From the NCBI RefSeq assembly GCF_002904335.1, contig NZ_PPHF01000062.1, forward strand, positions 62,001 through 126,000: a DNA stretch of 64,000 bases, read 5' to 3'. This document shows positions 28,276 to 37,495 of the stretch, piece after piece; positions within the stretch are counted from its first letter, which is position 1, and every line of letters begins with the position of its first letter. The notes beneath the pieces are model-generated. The model was not told where the DNA came from. It did not search any database and saw only the letters and a program-made list of their open reading frames with translations. This DNA comes from Amycolatopsis sp. CA-126428. GTDB lineage: Bacteria > Actinomycetota > Actinomycetes > Mycobacteriales > Pseudonocardiaceae. The position numbers were made by a program, and so were the translations under genes.

Positions 28276-28698
28276 ATGACCCAGTCGCTGGAACTTCCGG
28301 TCCAGGAATTCTGTCTCGATTGGACGCTCACGGGCGAGGAAGGCGCCCGCGTCGGGATCACCCTCTCCGGTCAGGTGGCCCTGCTGGACAACAACCGGTT
28401 CTACAAGATCGACGGCGTCGTCTACGTCACCGAGGGCGACGCCGACATCCGCGCGGTCGGCAACCCGCGGATCTCCGTGCGCCGCAACGGCGTCGAGAAG
28501 ACCGGGCGCCAGTGGGGCTGGGAGATGTGCTCGGCGCGCAAGAGCCTCGGCGCGCTGAACACGATGGAGGGCTACTTCGTCCGCACCGGCTACTGGGCGC
28601 CCGCCGACCGCGCGATCCAGCTGAGCCTGTGCGCCGAACAGGGGTGGAGCCGGCGCAAGAGCTACAGCCCGCACGTCACCGTCCGGATGGTCGACTGA
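28276..28698 (+). CDS. Conserved-looking protein of unknown function
   Basis: A 140-residue protein with alternating beta-strand character (VGITLSGQVALLDNNRFYKI, VYVTEGDADIRAVG) and a Trp/Cys-containing middle (RQWGWEMCSARKSLGALN). No signal peptide or membrane segment. The ATG at 28276 follows AGGGGAAA. The last 23 bp overlap the convergent Ser/Thr kinase gene. I do not recognise a family; the even strand pattern suggests a compact beta-barrel or sandwich. Confidence 0.7.
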   Translation: MTQSLELPVQEFCLDWTLTGEEGARVGITLSGQVALLDNNRFYKIDGVVYVTEGDADIRAVGNPRISVRRNGVEKTGRQWGWEMCSARKSLGALNTMEGYFVRTGYWAPADRAIQLSLCAEQGWSRRKSYSPHVTVRMVD

Positions 28699-30553
28699 CC
28701 ACTGTGGACGCCCGGCGCCGCGCCGCCGCGACGACCAGCCCGGCCGCGACCGCACCCGCCACCGCGCACCCGGCCCCGAACCCCGGCGACGGCTCGTGCA
28801 CGCGCAGCACCGTCACGCACAGCCACACCGCGGCGCCGAACAGGAGGCCCAGCACCGGCCCGCCGACCGCCGCGCCCCGCCAGCGGTGGCCGTTGCGGAT
28901 CGTGCGCAGCCCCGATTCGAGGTAGGCGAGGGCGAACAGCGCCAGGATGAGGCTGCCCGCGCCCATCGCGCTGGCCAGCGGGTGCTGGCTGGTGAGCAGC
29001 GTGAACGTCTGGGTGACCGAACCGGTCCGCACGTCGGCGGTGACGGCGCCGCCGACGATCCACCGGGCGATCCCCGGCAGGGTGAGTTCGGCGGTGAAGC
29101 CGTTGCCGCCGGGTTTCGCCTCGGTGGCCGCGGACCCGAGCGGAATCCCGGCCGCGGACAGGTCGAGCGCGACGTGGCCGGGGTTGCCGGGGCCGGTCAG
29201 GACCAGCGGCTTGCTGAGATCCACCTCGACGGGCGACGTGACGGAGGCGCCCCCGAGGACCAGCGTGGAAGCTTGGTGCGGCAGCCGCGCGGGGTTGAGC
29301 AGGGCGAGCACGACGAGAACGATCGCGGCAGCTCCGGCGGCCAGCCGCAACCACACCACGACGGCTCGGGAGGCGCCGGAACCATCCGCCGCGGCGCCGG
29401 TCGCACCACCGGGCCAACCACTTGAGGCCTCGCCGCCTGGCCCACCGGACCACCCGGCGCCGGCCGCGCCACCGGGCCACCCGGCGGCGCCATCCGGCCC
29501 ACCACCGGGCGAACCCGGGCCGGCCGCGCCAGCGCCCGGTCCACCGGCCCACCCCGGATCACCCACCTCGGCGGGCACTCCCACCAGCGTGGCCCCGGGC
29601 CGGGCCACCGGCCGCGTCCGGGCGTCCGCCGGCAGCGCCGGGGCGGTCGCGGAATTGAGCCCCGCGATCATCCGGGGGGTCAGGTGCAGCACCGGGACCC
29701 CGGACCGCTCCAGCCACCCCGAGCCGTACACCACCGTCGCCGCCGCGGCCAGGTCCGCCGCGAACGACTCCGCCTCGCGGTACCTCGCGTCCAGCTCGCG
29801 GGCCAGGCTGCGCATCACCACGCCGGCGATCGGGGCCGGGACCCCCGCGATCGGCTGCGGGTCGGTGAACATGTGCTGGCGCATCATGCTGATCGCGCCG
29901 CGGGTGTTGTCGAACGGCAGCCGGCCCGACAGCAGCTCGTACAGCACCGTGCCCGCCGCGTACACGTCGGCCGCCGGGCTCAGGGCGTTGCCCATGGCCT
30001 GCTCCGGGGCGATGTACGCCGGGGTTCCCAGGATCTCGCCACCGTGCGTCACCAACGTGGCGCCCTCGCTGATCACCCGGGCGATGCCGAAGTCGGCCAC
30101 CTTCACCACACCCTGCGTGCTGAACAGCAGGTTCCGCGGCTTGACGTCGAGGTGCAGCACGCCCGCCCGGTGCGCCGCGTGCAGCCCGGCCAGCATCGCC
30201 AGCCCGATCGCGCACGCCTGCTCGCCGCTGACGCCGCCGCCGTGGAAGCGGCTGTGCACCGTCCCGCCGTCGAGCCGCTCCATCACCAGCAGGTGCTCGC
30301 GGCCCGTCCGCACGTAGTCGTACACCGGGACGATGTGCGGGTGGTCCAGGCTGGCGAGCACCCGCGCCTCGCGGTCGAAGAGCTCGCTGCTCGCCGCGTG
30401 GTTGAGCACGTCCCACGGCAGCTGCTTGATCGCGACGCTGCGGCCCAGCGTCCGGTGCACGCCGGCGAACACGACACCCATGCCGCCCTCGCCGATCGAC
30501 TCCCCGATGTCGTACTGCGGCAGGGCGGCGACCAGCTCGGCCGGTGCGCTCAT
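28676..30553 (-). CDS. Membrane-bound Ser/Thr protein kinase
   Basis: A 625-residue PknB-type kinase. The glycine loop is IGEGGMGVVFAG, the ATP lysine lies in VAIKQLPW, the catalytic loop reads HLDVKPRNLL, and the DFG motif is VADFGIAR followed by GTPAYIAPEQA. The catalytic loop has Leu where the usual HRD Arg stands, so activation-loop control may be unusual. A 100-residue Gly/Pro/Ala linker leads to TM1 (about 410), an extracytoplasmic beta-rich segment (about 430-515), and three more hydrophobic segments, unlike the PASTA kinases. It overlaps the upstream membrane-protein gene by 4 nt (ATGA). Confidence 0.9.
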   Translation of the reverse strand: MSAPAELVAALPQYDIGESIGEGGMGVVFAGVHRTLGRSVAIKQLPWDVLNHAASSELFDREARVLASLDHPHIVPVYDYVRTGREHLLVMERLDGGTVHSRFHGGGVSGEQACAIGLAMLAGLHAAHRAGVLHLDVKPRNLLFSTQGVVKVADFGIARVISEGATLVTHGGEILGTPAYIAPEQAMGNALSPAADVYAAGTVLYELLSGRLPFDNTRGAISMMRQHMFTDPQPIAGVPAPIAGVVMRSLARELDARYREAESFAADLAAAATVVYGSGWLERSGVPVLHLTPRMIAGLNSATAPALPADARTRPVARPGATLVGVPAEVGDPGWAGGPGAGAAGPGSPGGGPDGAAGWPGGAAGAGWSGGPGGEASSGWPGGATGAAADGSGASRAVVVWLRLAAGAAAIVLVVLALLNPARLPHQASTLVLGGASVTSPVEVDLSKPLVLTGPGNPGHVALDLSAAGIPLGSAATEAKPGGNGFTAELTLPGIARWIVGGAVTADVRTGSVTQTFTLLTSQHPLASAMGAGSLILALFALAYLESGLRTIRNGHRWRGAAVGGPVLGLLFGAAVWLCVTVLRVHEPSPGFGAGCAVAGAVAAGLVVAAARRRASTVVSRPSGR

Positions 30554-31338
30554 CGGGTGAATTCCTGCGTTGACGGCAGCGGGAGCTGCACCGTGGCGTC
30601 ACTCTCGGTCACCGCGGGTGGCGCCGGGTGCGGGGTCAGGTAGCCGAGCAGGAACGCGATCGCCGCCGCGCCGAGCACCACCGGGATCTCGATCGCCGGC
30701 TCGGGCGGGACCAGGCGCAGCACCGACAGGCTGATCACCGCGACCAGGCCGGTGCCGAACCCGGCGGGCAGGAACCGCACGCCACGGCGCCAGCGGTTGG
30801 GTGCCAGCCGGTGCCGGGCCAGCGCCAGCAGCGCGGTCACCCAGGCGAGGATGGTCAGCACCAGCATCGCCAGGCCGAAGACGCCGTAGACCGACCAGAA
30901 GGAGCCCCGGACGTCGGCGACCGTCGTCGCCTCGCCGAGCGTGCCGCGCCCGGCGTCGAGCAGCTCGACCGACGACGGCAGCAGCCCGGTCGCCTGCCCG
31001 GCCAGGTCACCGAGGTCGAGGACGAACGTCCGGGACACCGAGCCGCGGGCCGGCACTTCGAAGGGCGCTGTCGTGTCGTAGGCGAAGAACGTCAGCGCGA
31101 GCGCGACGCCCGAGAGCCGCACGCTGCGGACCTTCACCGGCGCGTTGCCGGGGTTGGTCGCCACGACCTGCAGTTCGACCTGGTTCGCCGGATCGATCGG
31201 GACCGTGGCGTCCTCGATCGGCCGCTTGTCGATCGACACCTGCAACCGGAGCGAGCCGGAGGCGGCCGAGGCGGGTGGGGCGCCCAGCAGCACCGCGCAC
31301 AAACCCAACGCAACCCCCGCCGCGATGACACGTCCCAT
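30550..31338 (-). CDS. Exported membrane protein with an Ig-like domain, kinase partner
   Basis: A 262-residue protein. A signal peptide ends at about APPASAASG. An extracytoplasmic beta-sandwich domain (about 28-150) has features of alternative all-beta export proteins (VELQVVATNPGNAPVKVRSV). Three hydrophobic segments and an acidic tail follow. The ATG at 31338 is the better start; a longer frame runs through the divergent promoter region. The stop overlaps the kinase ATG, so both are made together. A sensory or substrate partner of the kinase is inferred. Confidence 0.78.
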   Translation of the reverse strand: MGRVIAAGVALGLCAVLLGAPPASAASGSLRLQVSIDKRPIEDATVPIDPANQVELQVVATNPGNAPVKVRSVRLSGVALALTFFAYDTTAPFEVPARGSVSRTFVLDLGDLAGQATGLLPSSVELLDAGRGTLGEATTVADVRGSFWSVYGVFGLAMLVLTILAWVTALLALARHRLAPNRWRRGVRFLPAGFGTGLVAVISLSVLRLVPPEPAIEIPVVLGAAAIAFLLGYLTPHPAPPAVTESDATVQLPLPSTQEFTR

Positions 31339-31412
31339 TGGGCATCCCCTACTTGCGTTATCCGACTGGTCCGGAATGCTACAGCGAGCACACACCGGGG
31401 AGGGACGTCCCA

Positions 31413-32318
31413 ATGCGATTCGTGGTTCGGCTGGTTTTCGGCGCCGTGGCCGGAACGTTGCTTCTGCTCGCGGGAGCGGGCACGGCGAACGCACAATACA
31501 CATCGTCGGTTGGTTTGAAACCGTCGAGCGGCCAGGCCGGAAGTTCCTTCACCATTTCCTGGAATTTCTACCCGTGCAAAGGGCCGGTCACCTTTTCCTG
31601 GAACGGCACGCCGATGTGGTCGGCGAACGCCACCCTCGACCAGACGAGCGGCACGGTCGCGGCGACCGTGCCCGGCGGCGCCGCGGCCGGCACCTACCCG
31701 GTCACCGGCACGTGCACCAACGCCCGGACCGGCGGCCCGCTCAGCGCGGCGAGCCGGTTCACCGTGACCGCGTCGCCCACCCCCACGCCCCCGCCGCCCA
31801 CCACGACCACGCCGCCCCCGCCGGTGACCACGCCCCCGGCCCGGCCGGGGACCCCGACCGCGGGCAAGCCGACGACCACCCCCGCTCCGCCGACGCCGGC
31901 CACGAGCGCGACGCCGCCGACGACAACCCCGGAAACCCCGCCGGCCACGCCCGGCACCCCCACGACGTCCGGCACCGCGCCGAAGCCCGGCGACCTGGTG
32001 CTCGACCGGCCGAGCATCAAGCCCGGCGAGCCGCTCTCGGCGTCCGGGACCGGCTGCCTGCCGAGCCGGATGGTGACACTGATGTCGGACGGCACCGAGG
32101 TCGGCAGCGCCTACACCGACGGCTCCGGCGCCTTCACCGCGCCCGTCGAGTTCACCCGCATCGAGGCCGGGCGGCACACCGTCGTCGCCGAGTGCGGCGT
32201 GCGGCTGACCGGTGCCGTCGACCAGGTCGTGACCCGCTCCTCCGGCGGGCAGACCGGCACGCTGGTCATCCTCGTGTTCTTCGTCCTCGCCGGCATCACG
32301 GTGATCCGCTTCCGGTGA
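31413..32318 (+). CDS. Secreted Pro/Thr-rich surface protein with C-terminal anchor
   Basis: A 301-residue exported protein. A signal peptide ends at about GAGTANAQY. An Ig-like domain with two Cys (about 26-120) is followed by a Pro/Thr repeat linker (about 124-190), a second beta domain with two Cys (about 192-270) and a C-terminal hydrophobic helix (TLVILVFFVLAGITVI) ending in basic residues. It is divergent from the kinase-partner gene by 74 bp. The layout suggests a wall-spanning protein tethered to the membrane. No enzyme motif. Confidence 0.8.
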   Translation: MRFVVRLVFGAVAGTLLLLAGAGTANAQYTSSVGLKPSSGQAGSSFTISWNFYPCKGPVTFSWNGTPMWSANATLDQTSGTVAATVPGGAAAGTYPVTGTCTNARTGGPLSAASRFTVTASPTPTPPPPTTTTPPPPVTTPPARPGTPTAGKPTTTPAPPTPATSATPPTTTPETPPATPGTPTTSGTAPKPGDLVLDRPSIKPGEPLSASGTGCLPSRMVTLMSDGTEVGSAYTDGSGAFTAPVEFTRIEAGRHTVVAECGVRLTGAVDQVVTRSSGGQTGTLVILVFFVLAGITVIRFR

Positions 32319-32321
32319 GCC

Positions 32322-32388
32322 CCGGTTGACATGCACCCGTCCGGCTGCCTATCGTCAAAGGGCAGCCGGACGGCTGCATGTCAACCGG
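32322..32388 (+). promoter_or_regulatory. 28-bp inverted repeat spanning a promoter
   Basis: Arms at 32322-32349 and 32361-32388 pair over 28 bp with a single mismatch, around an 11-bp spacer. The left arm contains a consensus -35 (TTGACA, 32326-32331), and TATCGT at 32350-32355 is a -10 at 18-bp spacing. The right arm would lie in the mRNA leader and ends just before the GGAAGG ribosome-binding site. The adjacent ArsR-type regulator is the obvious autorepressor. Confidence 0.75.
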
Positions 32389-32396
32389 AAGGCGCG

Positions 32397-33179
32397 ATGG
32401 ACGAGGTCTTCAAGGCGCTGGCCGATCCCAGCCGCCGGCAGCTGCTGGACGTGCTCAACGACCGCAACGGCCAGACCCTGCGCGAACTGTGCGCGGGCCT
32501 GGACATGGCCCGCCAGTCGGTGAGCAAGCACTTGGCCGTGCTCGAGGCGGCCGGGCTGATCACCACCACCTGGCGCGGCCGCGAAAAGCTGCACCACCTC
32601 GACGCAGGCCCGATCAACGCGATCGCCGAGCGCTGGATGACCCGCTACGACCGGCGGCGGGCCGGCGCGCTGGCCGATCTCAAACGAGCACTGGAGTCCG
32701 CACCGATGAACGATTTCGCCTACACCACCTACATCGACACCACCCCGGAGAAACTCTGGCAAGCGCTTACCGATCCGGCGTTCACGAGCCGGTATTGGGG
32801 CGTCTCCTTCGAAACCGACTGGAAAAAGGGCTCGCCGATGACGTGGGCCGAACGGGGTGCGAAAACGAGCGATCCCGAGCAGGTCGTGCTCGAATGGGAA
32901 CCCCACCGGCGGCTGTCCTACACCTGGCACACCTTCACCGCGGAGTGGGCGAAAGCCAACGGCATCAACGAAGAAACGCTGGGAAAACTGCAGCGGGAAA
33001 GCCGCAGCAAAGTCACGTTCACCATCGAACCGCACGGGAAATTGGTGAAGCTGACCGTGCTCCACGACGGTTTCGACGCCGGCAGCACGACGCTGGAGAT
33101 GTGCAGCCAGGGCTGGCCCGCGCTGCTGTCCAGCCTGAAGACGCTGCTGGAGACCGGTTCACCGCTGCCGCAACCCTGA
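32397..33179 (+). CDS. ArsR-type HTH fused to an SRPBCC/AHSA1 domain
   Basis: A 260-residue fusion. Residues 1-95 are an ArsR-like winged helix (EVFKALADPSRRQLLDVLND, GLDMARQSVSKHLAVLEAAG) without obvious metal-binding Cys. Residues 105-255 are an SRPBCC ligand-binding domain of the AHSA1 type (YTTYIDTTPEKLWQALTDPA, TFTIEPHGKLVKLTVLHDGF). This two-domain form recurs in actinobacteria, where the SRPBCC part may sense a hydrophobic ligand. ATG at 32397. The palindromic promoter just upstream suggests autoregulation. Confidence 0.88.
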   Translation: MDEVFKALADPSRRQLLDVLNDRNGQTLRELCAGLDMARQSVSKHLAVLEAAGLITTTWRGREKLHHLDAGPINAIAERWMTRYDRRRAGALADLKRALESAPMNDFAYTTYIDTTPEKLWQALTDPAFTSRYWGVSFETDWKKGSPMTWAERGAKTSDPEQVVLEWEPHRRLSYTWHTFTAEWAKANGINEETLGKLQRESRSKVTFTIEPHGKLVKLTVLHDGFDAGSTTLEMCSQGWPALLSSLKTLLETGSPLPQP

Positions 33180-33371
33180 CCAACCGGGCTATTTTCCCGA
33201 ACCAGACAGATCTGGCACGCTGATACGTCTGAATCCTCCCCGTTTCGTGGGCGCCCGGCTGAAGTCCGGGTGAATTTCGCCCGCTCGACGTCATCCGATG
33301 CGGTTTTCCGGGCGTTAGGCTCGCATAATCCGTGACCGGTGATGGTCCGATCGAGTGACGGGAGAGTGCGC

Positions 33372-34541
33372 GTGCCGGGGTCAGTGCGTACCCGCTGGAT
33401 CGTGGTGGCCGTGGTCGTGGCCGCCGCGGCGGGCGCCGTCGTGGCGTTCTGGCCGGGCGACGCGGCCGCCGTCGACCCCGAGATCGCGGTCTCGCGCTCG
33501 GCGTGCGGCACCGGCTGGACGGATCCGAAGCCCGGACCGCAGACGTTCCGCCTGCACAACACCGGATCGGTGACGGCCGAGGTCGACCTGATCGACCCGG
33601 CCACCGGCGTGATCTACGGCGAGGTCGAGGGCCTCGGCGCGGCGACGACCCGGCCGTTGCAGGTCAACCTGGGCAACGGCAGCTACGCGTTCCGCTGCCT
33701 GCCCGAGGACGCGGGGGCGATCGTCGGGCCGGCCGTGCGGATCACCGGCGGCGCCGAGCGGACCGGGCCGGGCGTCGCCCCGGTGACGCACGACGACCTG
33801 CTCGGCCCGCTCAAGGCCTACCAGGAGCACGTCTCGACGGGGCTGGGCGAGCTGGTCGCGGACACGGCCGCGCTGAAGAACACCGTCCACGGCGGCGACC
33901 GTGCGGCGAGCCAGGCGGCGTGGCTGACCGCCCACCTGGCGTACGAGCGGCTGGGCGCGGCCTACGACGCGTTCGGCGACTCCGACGGCGCGCTCAACGG
34001 CACGGCCGACGGCCTGCCGGGCGGCCCGGCCGACCCCGGTTTCACCGGCTTCCACCGCCTGGAGCAGGGCCTTTGGCACGGCGAGGACCCGGTCGCGCTC
34101 GCCGCCGTCGCCGACCGGCTCGACACCGACGCCCGCGCGCTGCAGACGTCCTTCGCCGACAGCCAGGTCGACGGGAACGACCTCGGGCTGCGCGCGCACG
34201 AGATCATGGAGAACACGCTGCAGTTCGAACTGACCGCCCGCACCGACTACGGCAGCGGCACCAACCTCGCCACGGCCCGCGCGAACCTCGATGGCACCCG
34301 CGCGGTCCTGGACGTCCTGCGGCCGCTGCTGACGCCGCGTTACCCGGCGCTGTCCAAGGTGGACAGCTGGCTCGACCGCACGCAGAAAGCGCTGGACGCG
34401 GCCCACCGCCCGGACGGCACCTGGCTCCGGCCGGCGGACCTGAGCCGGCAGCAGCGGCAGAAGCTCGATGCGGACGTGAGCGAGCTGACCGAGCTGCTGG
34501 CCCCGATCGCGGCGATCGCCGAGCCGAGGAGGGTCTCGTGA
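33372..34541 (+). CDS. efeO: EfeO-type iron uptake protein
   Basis: A 389-residue exported protein. An N-terminal membrane anchor or signal ([17 protein letters not shown]) is followed by a cupredoxin-like domain (about 38-135) and a C-terminal M75/imelysin-like helical domain with [30 protein letters not shown] and [13 protein letters not shown]. The HxxE-type residues there are the family's putative iron ligands. I chose GTG at 33372 because GGGAGAG precedes it; an ATG at 33342 lacks a site. It binds extracytoplasmic iron for EfeB/EfeU. Confidence 0.87.
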   Translation: MPGSVRTRWIVVAVVVAAAAGAVVAFWPGDAAAVDPEIAVSRSACGTGWTDPKPGPQTFRLHNTGSVTAEVDLIDPATGVIYGEVEGLGAATTRPLQVNLGNGSYAFRCLPEDAGAIVGPAVRITGGAERTGPGVAPVTHDDLLGPLKAYQEHVSTGLGELVADTAALKNTVHGGDRAASQAAWLTAHLAYERLGAAYDAFGDSDGALNGTADGLPGGPADPGFTGFHRLEQGLWHGEDPVALAAVADRLDTDARALQTSFADSQVDGNDLGLRAHEIMENTLQFELTARTDYGSGTNLATARANLDGTRAVLDVLRPLLTPRYPALSKVDSWLDRTQKALDAAHRPDGTWLRPADLSRQQRQKLDADVSELTELLAPIAAIAEPRRVS

Positions 34542-35758
34542 CGAACTCGCCGCACGGCGCCGGTTCCGGGCTCCCCCGCCGGTCCTTCCTCCGCCGGGCC
34601 GCGATGGGCGCCGGGCTCACCGTGGCCGCCGGAGCCGGGCTCGGTGCTTCCTCCGCGACCGTCCCCGACGGCACCTCGCCCGTTCCCTTCCACGGCCCCC
34701 ACCAGGCCGCCATCCTCCGCAAACCGCCGGCGCAGACCATCGTCGCCTCCTTCGACGCCGTCGCCGAGTCCAAGGCCGAGCTCACCGAGCTCTTCCGCGC
34801 CGTCACCGACCGGGCCCGGTTCCTCACCGCCGGCGGGGCGCCCGCCGCGCTCGGGATCACCGCGCCGCCCGCCGACTCCGGCGTCCTCGGGCCCGTCGTG
34901 CCCGGCAGCGACCTCGGCGTCATCCTCGGCGTGGGCGCGAGCCTGTTCGACGACCGGTACGGGCTCGCGAACCTCAAGCCCGCCAAGCTGAAGCCGATGA
35001 CGACGTTCCCCGACGACGCCCTCGACCCCGCCCAGTGCCACGGCGACTTGAGCCTGATCCTCTCCGCGAACGACACCGACACCGTCCTGCACGCCCTGCG
35101 GGACATCGCGCGCGCCACGCGCGGGGGCATGCAGCTGCGCTGGAAGCTCAACGGCTTCTGCTCGCCACCCCGGCCCGAAGGCACACCACGCAACCTGATG
35201 GGCTTCAAGGACGGCACCGCCAACCCTACCGGCTCCGAAGTGGACAGTCTGGTGTGGACGCCGGGCGAGCCCGCGTGGACCGCCGGTGGCAGCTACCAGG
35301 TCGTCCGGCTGATCCGGATGCTGGTGGAGTTCTGGGACCGCGTTTCGCTGGCCGAGCAGGAGAACATGTTCGGCCGCCGCCGCGACACCGGTGCCCCGCT
35401 CGACGGCACCGCGGAGACCGACGTCCCCCGGTACGCCGACGACCCGGTCGGCACCGTCATCCCGCTGACCAGCCACATCCGGAAGGCGAACCCGCGCACG
35501 CCGGAGACCGACGCGAGCCGGATCCTGCGCCGCGCGGTGAACTACGACCGCGGCGTCGACAGCAACGGCAACCTGGACATGGGTCTCCTCTTCGTCTGCT
35601 ACCAGCAGGACCTGGAGCGCCAGTTCGAGGCCGTCCAGACGCGCCTGGCCGGCGAACCCCTGACCGACTACATCTCCCCGTTCGGCGGCGGCTACTTCTT
35701 CGCGCTGCCGGGCGTCACCGGCCCGGACGACCACTTCGGGCGCTCCCTGCTCGCGTAA
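34538..35758 (+). CDS. efeB: EfeB DyP-type haem peroxidase / deferrochelatase
   Basis: A 406-residue DyP peroxidase. The Tat signal contains [13 protein letters not shown]; the GxxDG active-site motif is GFKDGTANP at about residue 223. The C-terminal region has [19 protein letters not shown] and [18 protein letters not shown], typical of EfeB. GTG at 34538 overlaps the efeO stop as GTGA. The family oxidises iron or removes iron from haem outside the cell. No EfeU permease is present next to the pair. Confidence 0.9.
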   Translation: MTNSPHGAGSGLPRRSFLRRAAMGAGLTVAAGAGLGASSATVPDGTSPVPFHGPHQAAILRKPPAQTIVASFDAVAESKAELTELFRAVTDRARFLTAGGAPAALGITAPPADSGVLGPVVPGSDLGVILGVGASLFDDRYGLANLKPAKLKPMTTFPDDALDPAQCHGDLSLILSANDTDTVLHALRDIARATRGGMQLRWKLNGFCSPPRPEGTPRNLMGFKDGTANPTGSEVDSLVWTPGEPAWTAGGSYQVVRLIRMLVEFWDRVSLAEQENMFGRRRDTGAPLDGTAETDVPRYADDPVGTVIPLTSHIRKANPRTPETDASRILRRAVNYDRGVDSNGNLDMGLLFVCYQQDLERQFEAVQTRLAGEPLTDYISPFGGGYFFALPGVTGPDDHFGRSLLA

Positions 35759-35786
35759 GCGAAGCCCACCACGAAAGGAATCCACT

Positions 35787-37406
35787 GTGGACAGAAAGAC
35801 CCGCCGGCGACGGCGCGGCCTGCTCGGCGCCGGGGCCCTCGCCTCGGTCGCCACGCTGGCCGTCGTCACCGGCTCCGCGGCGACCACCGCGGAGGCCCAG
35901 CCGTTGAACCTGTTCCCCGCGCACTGGATCCCGACGTCGACGCCGATCAAGCACGTCGTCGTCATCTTCGGCGAGAACATCTCGTTCGACCACTACTTCG
36001 GCACCTACCCGGACGCGGCCAACACCGACGGCACGCCGTTCACCGCCGCGCACGGCACCCCGAAGGTCAACGGCCTGGACCACAAGCTGCTGACCGACAA
36101 CCCCAACGCCTACAACCCGAAGCGGCTCACGCCCCAGCAGGCGATGACCTGCGACCAGAACCACAACTACGGCGCCGAGCAGGCCGCGTTCAACGGCGGC
36201 AAGATGGACAAGTTCGTCGAGAAGACCGAGACGGACAAGTGCACCGGGCAGCCGATCCTGTTCGGCGAGCCGGGCCTGGTCATGGACTACTACGACGGCA
36301 ACACCGTCACCGGCATGTGGAACTACGCCCAGCACTACGCACTGAACGACAACTCGTTCAACACGGTGTTCGGCCCGTCCACGCCGGGTGCGCTCAACCT
36401 CATCTCGGGGCAGACGCACGGCGGCCAGGCGGTCGACCCGGTGACGCACGAGCCGGTCAGCGACGCGTACGCGGTCCAGTCGCCGGACGCGAACGGCGTC
36501 GGCACGATCATCAACGACCCCGACCCGGCGTGGGACGACTGCTCGGGCAAGAACCACACGAGCAAGGACAACCTGGCCACGATGCAGGGCCGCAACATCG
36601 GTGACCTGCTCAACCAGCGGCGGGTCACCTGGGGCTGGTTCCAGGGCGGCTTCCGCCCGACGGACACGGCCAACGGGTACGCGGTCTGCGGCCAGAAGCA
36701 CACGAACGTCGGCGGCAACGCGGTCGTCGACTACAGCCCGCACCACGAGCCGTTCCAGTACTACCCGTCGACGGCGAACCCGAAGCACCTCCCGCCCTCG
36801 TCGGTGCGGGCGATCGGCCAGACCGACCGCGCGAACCACCAGTACGACATTTCCGACTTCGACGACGCGCTGCAGGCCGGCTCGATGCCCGCGGTGAGCT
36901 TCCTGAAGGCGCCGGAGTACCAGGACGGCCACGCGGGTTACTCGGACCCGCTGGACGAGCAGCAGTTCGTGGTGAGCGAGATCAACAAGATCCAGCAGTC
37001 CCCGGACTGGAAGTCGACGGCGATCGTGCTGGCGTACGACGACTCGGACGGCTGGTACGACCACCAGAAGTCCCCGATCGTCAACGGCTCGCACGACGCC
37101 GCGCAGGACCAGGCGGTCTGCACGGCCAAGCCGGCGACGGTGGGCACGTACGCCGACCGCTGCGGCTACGGCCCGCGGCTGCCGCTGCTGGTGGTTTCGC
37201 CGTTCAGCAAGGTGAACCACGTCGACCACACGCTCACGGACCAGACCTCGGTGCTGAAGTTCATCGAGGACAACTGGTTCACCGGCCGCATCGGCGACTC
37301 GTCGTTCGACACGCGCGCCAATTCGCTCACCGGGATGTTCGACTTCTGGTGGCCGAAGGCCCGGAAGGTCACCCTCGACCCGAAGACCGGAGCCGTCGTC
37401 AAGTAG
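35787..37406 (+). CDS. Secreted phospholipase C / phosphoesterase
   Basis: A 539-residue exported enzyme of the phospholipase C/acid phosphatase family. A twin-arginine-like basic N-terminus (RKTRRRRRGLLGAGA) leads to a cleavage region near TAEAQ. The metal-binding motif is VVVIFGENISFDHYFGTYP, with NTVFGPSTPGALNLISGQTH following and AYDDSDGWYDHQ near residue 415. GTG start at 35787 with GAAAGGAA upstream. It could release phosphate from phospholipids or phosphate esters. It starts 28 bp after efeB and may share its transcript. Confidence 0.87.
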   Translation: MDRKTRRRRRGLLGAGALASVATLAVVTGSAATTAEAQPLNLFPAHWIPTSTPIKHVVVIFGENISFDHYFGTYPDAANTDGTPFTAAHGTPKVNGLDHKLLTDNPNAYNPKRLTPQQAMTCDQNHNYGAEQAAFNGGKMDKFVEKTETDKCTGQPILFGEPGLVMDYYDGNTVTGMWNYAQHYALNDNSFNTVFGPSTPGALNLISGQTHGGQAVDPVTHEPVSDAYAVQSPDANGVGTIINDPDPAWDDCSGKNHTSKDNLATMQGRNIGDLLNQRRVTWGWFQGGFRPTDTANGYAVCGQKHTNVGGNAVVDYSPHHEPFQYYPSTANPKHLPPSSVRAIGQTDRANHQYDISDFDDALQAGSMPAVSFLKAPEYQDGHAGYSDPLDEQQFVVSEINKIQQSPDWKSTAIVLAYDDSDGWYDHQKSPIVNGSHDAAQDQAVCTAKPATVGTYADRCGYGPRLPLLVVSPFSKVNHVDHTLTDQTSVLKFIEDNWFTGRIGDSSFDTRANSLTGMFDFWWPKARKVTLDPKTGAVVK

Positions 37407-37414
37407 CAACTGGT

Positions 37415-37483
37415 CTGCCGCGGCTGTCGTGAGTGGTAAAGCGGGTTCTAACCCTCCTTACCACTCACGACCTGCCGCGGCAG
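37415..37483. terminator. Composite hairpin between convergent genes
   Basis: A perfect 10-bp outer stem (CTGCCGCGGC 37415-37424 with its complement 37474-37483) encloses the 14-bp stem of the palindromic element at 37426-37471, so the whole reads as one 24-bp stem with small bulges. It lies between the phospholipase stop and the RsbW stop and should terminate both transcripts. The nested layout looks as if a mobile palindrome had entered the loop of an older terminator. Confidence 0.75.
37426..37471. repeat. 46-bp palindromic element, copy 1
   Basis: Arms GTCGTGAGTGGTAA (37426-37439) and TTACCACTCACGAC (37458-37471) are perfectly complementary. The centre contains the smaller palindrome GGGTTCTAACCC. 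A second copy, identical at 41 of 46 positions by eye, is at 59347-59392 within a coding sequence. It has no coding potential here. Confidence 0.85.
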
Positions 37484-37495
37484 GCTTGATCGGTG

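Noticed and set aside
31134..32336. 400-codon minus-strand frame with long Gly/Arg runs
   Set aside because: Lies opposite the Pro/Thr-rich secreted protein; its repeats mirror the linker codons of that real gene.
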